DNA from: Perspicuibacillus lycopersici
GTDB taxonomy: Bacteria; Bacillota; Bacilli; Bacillales; Caldibacillaceae
Length of the DNA stretch: 64,000 nt
Assembly (NCBI RefSeq): GCF_025660475.1
Contig: NZ_JAOUSF010000005.1
Span: 124,001-188,000 of the forward strand
Direction of reading: 5' to 3'
Translations under genes and position numbers: made by a program
Shown here: one piece after another, positions 58,933-64,000 of the stretch
Layout of the letters: each line of letters opens with the position of its first letter
Position numbering within the stretch: position 1 is the first letter of the stretch
Notes under the pieces: model-generated
Told to the model about the DNA's origin: nothing
The model's input: only the letters and a program-made list of their open reading frames with translations
Database searches by the model: none

Positions 58933-60285
58933 TTAGCGATTTTCCACCCATTCGGTGCTTTCTTTTTGTGCCTTTTCCAATGCATCTTCCGCACTTCTTT
59001 GTCCGGTTAATGCCGCCTCAATTTCAGAGGTTAAAATAAATCTTGGCTGAGAGGATCCCCATGGATATCTTGGTGTCATTGGTGTTTTCATAGCTTCAAA
59101 AACTGGAAGCATTAATGGTTGTTCCTTCACACTATCCCATTCCAGTGCAGATTTAACAGCAGGCACTAAGCCAAGTTCCTCATATACATATTTTTGGGTA
59201 AAATCACTTGTCGCAAATTTTAGCCATTCCCATGCTAATTCTTTATTTTTACTATCCTTTGCAATTGCAATTGGACTTCCTGCAAATAGTCCACCTTGAC
59301 CATCGGCATTTTTAAATTCTTGGGCGATGCCAATTCGATCACCAAGTCCTTGTGCATATGCTGGTTTTACAGTATCACCAGGTCCTTGATTTAGCATAAT
59401 CGCAATATTATTATCTTTTGTTAACCATTTTTCATTTCCTTGGTTACTTACTAAACCTTCCGGAGCATAATTTTGCATGTCTAATAACCAATTTAAGCCA
59501 TTTAGCATTTCAGGAGAATTAAATTCAAATTTTACTTCATCCCATGCAAAGCCTGTTCCCCAGCGGCCATTTTGTCCTTCTGCTAAATCTACTAATGTAA
59601 AGGCAGAAGACCAGTCTCCACGGAACCAGATACCATAGTTTTGCTCACCTGTTACTGGATTTTTACCAGTCATTTGTTTTGCTTTTTCGGCAATTTCTTC
59701 CATTGTTGGATAGTCGGATAAATACTCGACACCCCATTGATCAAATAGTTCTTTATCATACGTAATAAAGCGTGCATCGCCTAAAAATGGTAAGCCCCAA
59801 ATTTCTAATTCGTTACTATCTGGTCCTAACGCCTTCCAACCATCAACTTGATTTTCAATGAAAATGTCTAAGCTGAATTCAGAATCTTTATCAATCCAAG
59901 GTTGTAGCGGTTCTAAAACACCTTGTGGTGCAAAATCAGCGACACCAGGCATTTGATAGACGTCTGCTTCCCCAGAGGTAAGCATTGCTTGCGTTTTTTC
60001 GGTATAACCTTCCCAAGGCATAAGCACGAAATCTACCGTTGCACCTGGGTGTTGTTTTTCAAATTCCTCTTTTAATACTTTTACACCTTTTGCTGATTCA
60101 CCAGTGATTGGATCGGTTTTATCATCCATTGCGAAGTCCCCGATCATCATGACAGTAATTTTTTGTCCTGCCCATTCTCCAGTTTTTTTGGAGCTGGAGG
60201 AGCTACATCCTGCAAGTACAATACTGATGATTACCATTGCCATTAAAAGAAATGATACCCGCTTTTTGAAAATACCACGCTTCAT
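58933..60285 (-). CDS. Sugar ABC transporter substrate-binding lipoprotein
   Basis: 450 aa. Lipoprotein signal peptide with lipobox VLAGC (C27), then a family 1 solute-binding fold: KITVMMIGDFAMDD, VKVLKEEFEKQHPGATVDFVLMPWEGYTEKTQAML, GEADVYQMPGVADF, PFLGDARFITYDKELFDQWGVEYLSDYPTMEEIAEKAKQM and SQPRFILTSEIEAALTGQRSAEDALEKAQKES. It captures the imported oligosaccharide or glycoside at the cell surface. Start ATG 60285 with GGGGGTA upstream; the open frame continuing to 60432 is repeat sequence, not coding. A 319-bp miniature element separates it from the permease gene. Confidence 0.92.
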   Translation of the reverse strand: MKRGIFKKRVSFLLMAMVIISIVLAGCSSSSSKKTGEWAGQKITVMMIGDFAMDDKTDPITGESAKGVKVLKEEFEKQHPGATVDFVLMPWEGYTEKTQAMLTSGEADVYQMPGVADFAPQGVLEPLQPWIDKDSEFSLDIFIENQVDGWKALGPDSNELEIWGLPFLGDARFITYDKELFDQWGVEYLSDYPTMEEIAEKAKQMTGKNPVTGEQNYGIWFRGDWSSAFTLVDLAEGQNGRWGTGFAWDEVKFEFNSPEMLNGLNWLLDMQNYAPEGLVSNQGNEKWLTKDNNIAIMLNQGPGDTVKPAYAQGLGDRIGIAQEFKNADGQGGLFAGSPIAIAKDSKNKELAWEWLKFATSDFTQKYVYEELGLVPAVKSALEWDSVKEQPLMLPVFEAMKTPMTPRYPWGSSQPRFILTSEIEAALTGQRSAEDALEKAQKESTEWVENR

Positions 60286-60311
60286 TTTTATACCCCCTGT
60301 TTTTAAAAGAT

Positions 60312-60630
60312 GGCTATTTTTCCTTAAAGATTTTGTTATTTGTAAGAAATCCGCAGACTGAATACACTTCCCTTTCCTGCCAGCGAGCGGATAGGCTAGC
60401 TGCAGCTCCCAGCGACGAGCAAACCTCGCCAACCCTCCGTACGATAAGTCAACTTCAACTCGCTACCTCGTCGTGCTTCTTTTATCTCCTGCTGATCGGA
60501 TCCAGTTTGTACGTGCTAAACAGTCGCCTTCGCTTTTTATGGAGTCTTCGTGTATTCAGTCTCCTCAGTAGTTAATACATCGTCACTACTCTTCTCTTAA
60601 ATATCAAAAACTTTTTATAAAATAATAGCC
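60312..60630. repeat. 319-bp miniature inverted-repeat element, copy B, inside the importer operon
   Basis: Ends GGCTATTTTT...AATAGCC, exactly 319 bp like copy A at 18541 and sharing the blocks GGAGTCTTCGTGTATTCAGT, CTCGTCGTG, TTTTATCTC and TAGCTGCAGCTCC (TAGCTCCAGCGC in A). Flanks TAAAAGAT and AAAAAAAT agree at 6 of 8 positions. It fills the gap between the second permease and the binding-protein gene; no coding gene seen in 60286-60661. Confidence 0.7.
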
Positions 60631-60661
60631 AAAAAAATTCCTATCCTACGAAACTTGTAAC

Positions 60662-61516
60662 CTATTCTCCCTTAACCCCACTTAATGCGATACTTTGAAT
60701 AATGTATCGTTGTAAAAACAAGTACAGAATAATGATTGGTAAAATACTTACGGTTGCTAGAGCCATTGTTAGTCCCCCGAGACTTGAGCCATTTTCTTGG
60801 GAGAAGCTCGCTAAGTACAATGGTACAGTGTGCAAGTCGATATTATTGAGAACTACTAATGGCCACATGAAATCATTCCAGCTCCAAATGAAGGAAAGGA
60901 TAATCATGGTTGCTGCGATTGGTCCAGCCAGCGGTAAGTAAACCCGGAAAAAGATTTTAAACTCACCAGCTCCATCAATTTGCGCTGCTTCCCGTAAAGT
61001 GTCTGGTAATTGATCAAAAAACTGCTTACAAAGGAAAATTAGCATCCCACTGATGATGGAAGGAAGTATCAATGGCCAAAACGTATTCAATAAACCAACA
61101 CTATTAAACAATGTATATAAAGGAATTAACCTTGGCTCCATTGGAATCATTAATGTACAAAGGACAATAAAGAATAAAATCTTTTTCCCTTTAAATTTCC
61201 CCTTTGAGAATGCATAGCCCGCAAGAAGCGAGGAAGAAACACTTAACACGACAGAGCTGACGGTTACAATAGTGGAATTTATGTAGGACTGAATTAATCT
61301 CCCATTCTCAAAAACAATTCCATAGTTAAAGGATGATGGTTCTTCTGGTATTAGCCGTGGTGGAAATGGCATCGTAATGTTTGCTGTCCGATCAAAGCCG
61401 ACACTGACCATCCAGATAAATGGTGCCATTAAAATTACCCCAAAAATGAGTAGTACGAGAAACTTAAATATTTCAGATATTCTATGCATTGTCTTAACCG
61501 ACATCGAGCTATTCAT
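60662..61516 (-). CDS. Carbohydrate ABC transporter permease (MalG/CUT1 type)
   Basis: 284 aa, six membrane helices. The EAA loop reads LREAAQIDGAGEFKIFFRVYLPLAGP, the motif contacting the ATPase. N-terminal cytosolic helix then LLIFGVILMAPFIWMVSVGFD is typical for MalG-type subunits. No ATPase gene is in the cluster, so a shared MsmX-like ATPase encoded elsewhere is expected, as in Bacillus CUT1 systems. Twenty-two bases after the first permease gene. Confidence 0.93.
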   Translation of the reverse strand: MNSSMSVKTMHRISEIFKFLVLLIFGVILMAPFIWMVSVGFDRTANITMPFPPRLIPEEPSSFNYGIVFENGRLIQSYINSTIVTVSSVVLSVSSSLLAGYAFSKGKFKGKKILFFIVLCTLMIPMEPRLIPLYTLFNSVGLLNTFWPLILPSIISGMLIFLCKQFFDQLPDTLREAAQIDGAGEFKIFFRVYLPLAGPIAATMIILSFIWSWNDFMWPLVVLNNIDLHTVPLYLASFSQENGSSLGGLTMALATVSILPIIILYLFLQRYIIQSIALSGVKGE

Positions 61517-61538
61517 TCACATCCCACCTCCTATTCAC

Positions 61539-62486
61539 TTATAGTTTCAATTTCGATATTTTTAAATTAATAAATGTAAAGACTAATATAATGAGGAACA
61601 TAATATATGTAGCTGCTGATGCAATCCCAAATTCAAATCCTGTGAATCCGCGTTCATAAATAAATGCTCCCATTGTCTGAATGGAACGGGCAGGACTACC
61701 ATTTGGCCCACCTAATACATATACCTCGTTGAAGCGTTGCAATGCACCAATCCATCCGGTAATTAATAGGAATGCAAAGGTACCACCCATATTCGGAATC
61801 GTAATAAATAACCATTGCTGAAAGGAGCTTGCACCATCAATTTTCGCTGCCTCATACATTTCTTTTGAGATGGCTTGAAGATTGGCAATGCAAATAATAA
61901 TAACGAAACCAATCCAATGCCAAACGGCAAGTAAAATAACGCCCCATTTCGATGTCGAAGGATCCGAGAACCATGCTGGTGTTGGTAAACCTAGGGAGTC
62001 TAGTACAAAATTGACAATCCCCATTTCTGGGTGTAGAACAAATTGAAAAATCATTGCTGCGGCAACTATAGAGGTAACATTTGGTAAGAAGTAAATAACT
62101 TTGAAAAAGTTCTTTCCTTTCGATGCTGAGTTGATTAATGTTGCAAAAATAAAGCCTAGAGGAATCGTAATAATGACTTGAAAAATTCCAATAAAAAATG
62201 TGTTCCATACCGCATTCCAAAATGGGCCAGAGGTTAACACCGTTCGGAAATTATCGAGTCCTGTGAAGGTTTCAATCGTCCCATTCGATTTAAAAAAGCT
62301 TAAACGAAGCGATTCGACAATTGGATATGCCATAAAAAGAATGATACCTAAGAAGCTTGGAATGAGAAAAATATACCATATCCATTGCGAAGTTCTTTTT
62401 TTCTGTTTCGTTGTTTTCGTCACTGTTTGTATACTTGGGCTAACACTAGGTGGTGGAGTATTTGCTTCCATACGGTTATTCGCCAT
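61539..62486 (-). CDS. Carbohydrate ABC transporter permease (MalF/CUT1 type)
   Basis: 315 aa. A basic Pro/Thr-rich N-terminal tail, six membrane helices starting WIWYIFLIPSFLGIILFMAYPIVESL, and the EAA motif MYEAAKIDGASSFQQWLFITIPNMGG. Pairs with the downstream MalG-type permease and the lipoprotein to form the importer. First gene of the operon; ATG 62486 with GGAGA upstream. A perfect cre site is 44 bp before the start. Confidence 0.93.
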   Translation of the reverse strand: MANNRMEANTPPPSVSPSIQTVTKTTKQKKRTSQWIWYIFLIPSFLGIILFMAYPIVESLRLSFFKSNGTIETFTGLDNFRTVLTSGPFWNAVWNTFFIGIFQVIITIPLGFIFATLINSASKGKNFFKVIYFLPNVTSIVAAAMIFQFVLHPEMGIVNFVLDSLGLPTPAWFSDPSTSKWGVILLAVWHWIGFVIIICIANLQAISKEMYEAAKIDGASSFQQWLFITIPNMGGTFAFLLITGWIGALQRFNEVYVLGGPNGSPARSIQTMGAFIYERGFTGFEFGIASAATYIMFLIILVFTFINLKISKLKL

Positions 62487-62529
62487 AACGATCTCCTCTC
62501 TATTGTATGTTCCCTCGCCTAGTAAGTAT

Positions 62530-62543
62530 TGATAACGCTTACA
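62530..62543 (-). promoter_or_regulatory. CcpA catabolite-response element (cre)
   Basis: TGTAAGCGTTATCA on the minus strand matches the cre consensus TGWAARCGYTWNCA at every position, 44 bp before the permease start. A weaker cre-like site TGTAAGCGGATACT lies at 62614-62627. Indicates glucose repression of the importer. Confidence 0.8.
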
Positions 62544-62596
62544 GGCGGAATAAAAAAAATTACTAGCTATGTACTATAATTGAAACTCTACTATAT

Positions 62597-62640
62597 CTTC
62601 TATAGAAAATATAAGTATCCGCTTACATTATCTATAGAAG
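62597..62640. promoter_or_regulatory. Paired operator-like sites upstream of importer operon
   Basis: CTTCTATAGA (62597-62606) and TCTATAGAAG (62631-62640) form a 10-bp inverted pair 24 bp apart, each containing the palindrome CTATAG. They bracket the second cre-like site. A likely binding region for the neighbouring AraC regulator. Confidence 0.5.
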
Positions 62641-62762
62641 AAAGATCATATTCTATTAATCTATACATTAATTTTAGTAATATTAAGAACATTTGACATG
62701 GTTATAATTGTGTTATATTGAATAGAAATTGTCTATCCTTGCCCTCTTTTTTATCTTAAAAA

Positions 62763-63650
62763 TTACAAATTGGTTGTATTCCTTTTTGCTGCGGTACTAT
62801 TCCGATACTCGGTAGGCGTCATTTTCATTTGTTTACGAAAGAAACGGCTAAAATGTGAAGAATCTTCAAAACCCGACTCTAAAGCAACATCTAATATCGA
62901 TTTTTCCGGATGAATTTCCAATAAGTATTTGGCACGATTAATACGACAGCTCATTAAATATTGCATAATCGTATACCCAGTAATATCTTTAAAGATTCGT
63001 GACATATAATATTTACTAATATTTAAATTACTAGCAATATTATCTAATGTAATCGGACGACAAAAATGTTCATCAATCCATTCAATAATCCGTTTGACAT
63101 GCGTATTTTTTTCAGATTCGATCGCTAGCATTGGTACAGGCTGCTTCTGACTTATTTCATATATGATAAATAAAAGCTCTAATAATAACGCTGTAAACTC
63201 ACCATTGCGAAAACGCGTTTGCATTTTTTCTTCTGGATGAATTGCCTTTGATTCGTCCTTTTCTGCTAATTTTTCCATTAGCTGATTAATCTCTACTAAC
63301 TTCGGATTATCTGCCCCACGAAATAATGTGTTGCTTAGCTGGTAAAACGGATTTAATAGTTCTGGAACATTTAGTGCGTTCAGTATTGGACGCAACCATT
63401 CCGAAGAAAATTCAATAACAGTTCGTTTATAAGGAATTCCCGGCTCTGGATAAGCACGGTGCAAGGTTAACCCATTCATAATAATAATGTCGTTATCCTG
63501 TAGGTGATAAATATGATCGCCAATCAAATATTTGCAGCTGCCACTGTGGAAATAATATATTTCATACTGTTCATGGGAATGATAGCTAAAATCCTCAAAT
63601 GAATTTGCTGTATCTTCCATTTGATAGTAAATATTCACTTTTTCTGTCAT
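62763..63650 (-). CDS. AraC-family transcriptional regulator (cupin sensor)
   Basis: 295 aa. N-terminal cupin domain (FEDFSYHSHEQYEIYYFHSGSCKYLIGDHIYHLQDNDIIIMNG) with His residues for ligand or sugar sensing; C-terminal pair of helix-turn-helix motifs LDNIASNLNISKYYMSRIFKDITGYTIMQYLMSCRINRAKYLL and SILDVALESGFEDSSHFSRFFRKQMKMTPTEYR. The gene lies directly upstream of the ABC importer operon in the same direction, so it most likely activates the cluster in response to the substrate. AGGAGGGAG precedes ATG 63650. Confidence 0.92.
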   Translation of the reverse strand: MTEKVNIYYQMEDTANSFEDFSYHSHEQYEIYYFHSGSCKYLIGDHIYHLQDNDIIIMNGLTLHRAYPEPGIPYKRTVIEFSSEWLRPILNALNVPELLNPFYQLSNTLFRGADNPKLVEINQLMEKLAEKDESKAIHPEEKMQTRFRNGEFTALLLELLFIIYEISQKQPVPMLAIESEKNTHVKRIIEWIDEHFCRPITLDNIASNLNISKYYMSRIFKDITGYTIMQYLMSCRINRAKYLLEIHPEKSILDVALESGFEDSSHFSRFFRKQMKMTPTEYRNSTAAKRNTTNL

Positions 63651-64000
63651 TACTTCTCCCTCCTAGCGGTACGAATCATTTGTTATCAAAAAGAATTTGT
63701 AAGTTGATTCAAATGTGAAGCGCTTTCCATACATCCCTTTTCGTTTCTCAGTATCATCGTATTGGAGATTTTTCACTTCGTCTGCTTAATCAGCTATATA
63801 ATTTATTCTCTATATTTATGATGATACCCTTCCAAAAGAACGAAAAAATCTTTTTCTAGCGTTTGTTTCAAATATCGAAAGAATAATAGAGTTTTTGTTA
63901 GTTTACATAATATGATTATAGTAACCTTTTAAAAAAAGAATGCAAATTACTATGATGATGCTTCCAATAAATAAGGAAATCAGAAATTTCTTTCACCCTA
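63651..64000. other. Upstream region of the araC-type gene
   Basis: AT-rich non-coding region. GAAGCGCTTTC at 63717-63727 is cre-like in its centre, but the outer TG and CA do not align with the cre consensus. No gene or RNA recognised up to the window end. Confidence 0.4.

Noticed and set aside
60286-60432. N-terminal extension of the sugar-binding protein
   Set aside because: The extra 49 codons come from the 319-bp repeat; the lipoprotein signal peptide and ribosome site fix the start at 60285.
63717-63727. cre site upstream of the AraC gene
   Set aside because: GAAGCGCTTTC matches only the core; the outer TG and CA positions are shifted, so it fails the consensus.

Overview
The window is chromosomal DNA of a low-GC, endospore-former-type Gram-positive bacterium, most like Bacillaceae or Planococcaceae (Oceanobacillus/Virgibacillus/Lysinibacillus-like). 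The reasons are AT-rich codon use, strong AGGAGG-type ribosome sites with frequent TTG starts, a Trp T-box ahead of trpS, a YwqH/YwqI/LXG module, DUF1292 and DUF3892 proteins, an SLH-anchored subtilase and Bacillus-type short repeats. The genus cannot be fixed from sequence alone. No rRNA, tRNA, CRISPR array or prophage was seen.

Layout. 1-4 kb: a partial glycosyltransferase, a hemolysin III-type membrane protein, a glyoxalase-fold protein and a small LXG-type secretion module without a visible toxin domain. 4-15 kb: a glutamate symporter with a structured leader, nitroreductase, RlmA-type rRNA methyltransferase, small membrane proteins, acetyltransferase, an SLH subtilase, a PfpI-family protein and a DinB protein. 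15.4-17.5 kb: a nested mobile region. An IS1595-family transposon carrying a HAD hydrolase sits inside an older 149-bp miniature element, with a perfect 8-bp target duplication. 17.6-23.3 kb: small membrane proteins, acetyltransferases, a 319-bp miniature element, an M29-like aminopeptidase, signal peptidase I, an esterase and a Bcr/CflA exporter.

23.5-25.6 kb holds the most interesting locus: an HTH-TPR regulator of RRNPP type followed 15 bp later by a secreted 187-aa precursor containing nine copies of ANEEVVEPT at a 16-residue period. This looks like a quorum-sensing receptor with a multi-copy peptide pheromone gene, and a perfect 16-bp palindrome lies upstream.

25.6-47.7 kb is housekeeping and accessory sequence: two disrupted aminoglycoside-nucleotidyltransferase-like genes, an N-extended Fe/Mn superoxide dismutase, an unassigned structured RNA with its own promoter and terminator, a nucleoside transporter, a polysaccharide deacetylase, a DDAH-family enzyme, a chemoreceptor, PanE, trpS with its T-box, several GNAT/NUDIX/epimerase genes, a 21-bp minisatellite and a P1-family peptidase.

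47.7-63.7 kb is one large catabolic block on the minus strand: an AraC regulator, a sugar ABC importer (two permeases and a lipoprotein), three Gfo/Idh/MocA oxidoreductases, four sugar-phosphate isomerase/epimerase-like TIM barrels, a DUF993 aldolase-like protein, a 2-hydroxyacid dehydrogenase and a 614-aa probable glycan-active enzyme. A perfect CcpA cre site lies just upstream of the importer. The set suggests uptake of an unusual glycoside or sugar acid followed by oxidation/epimerisation/elimination chemistry.
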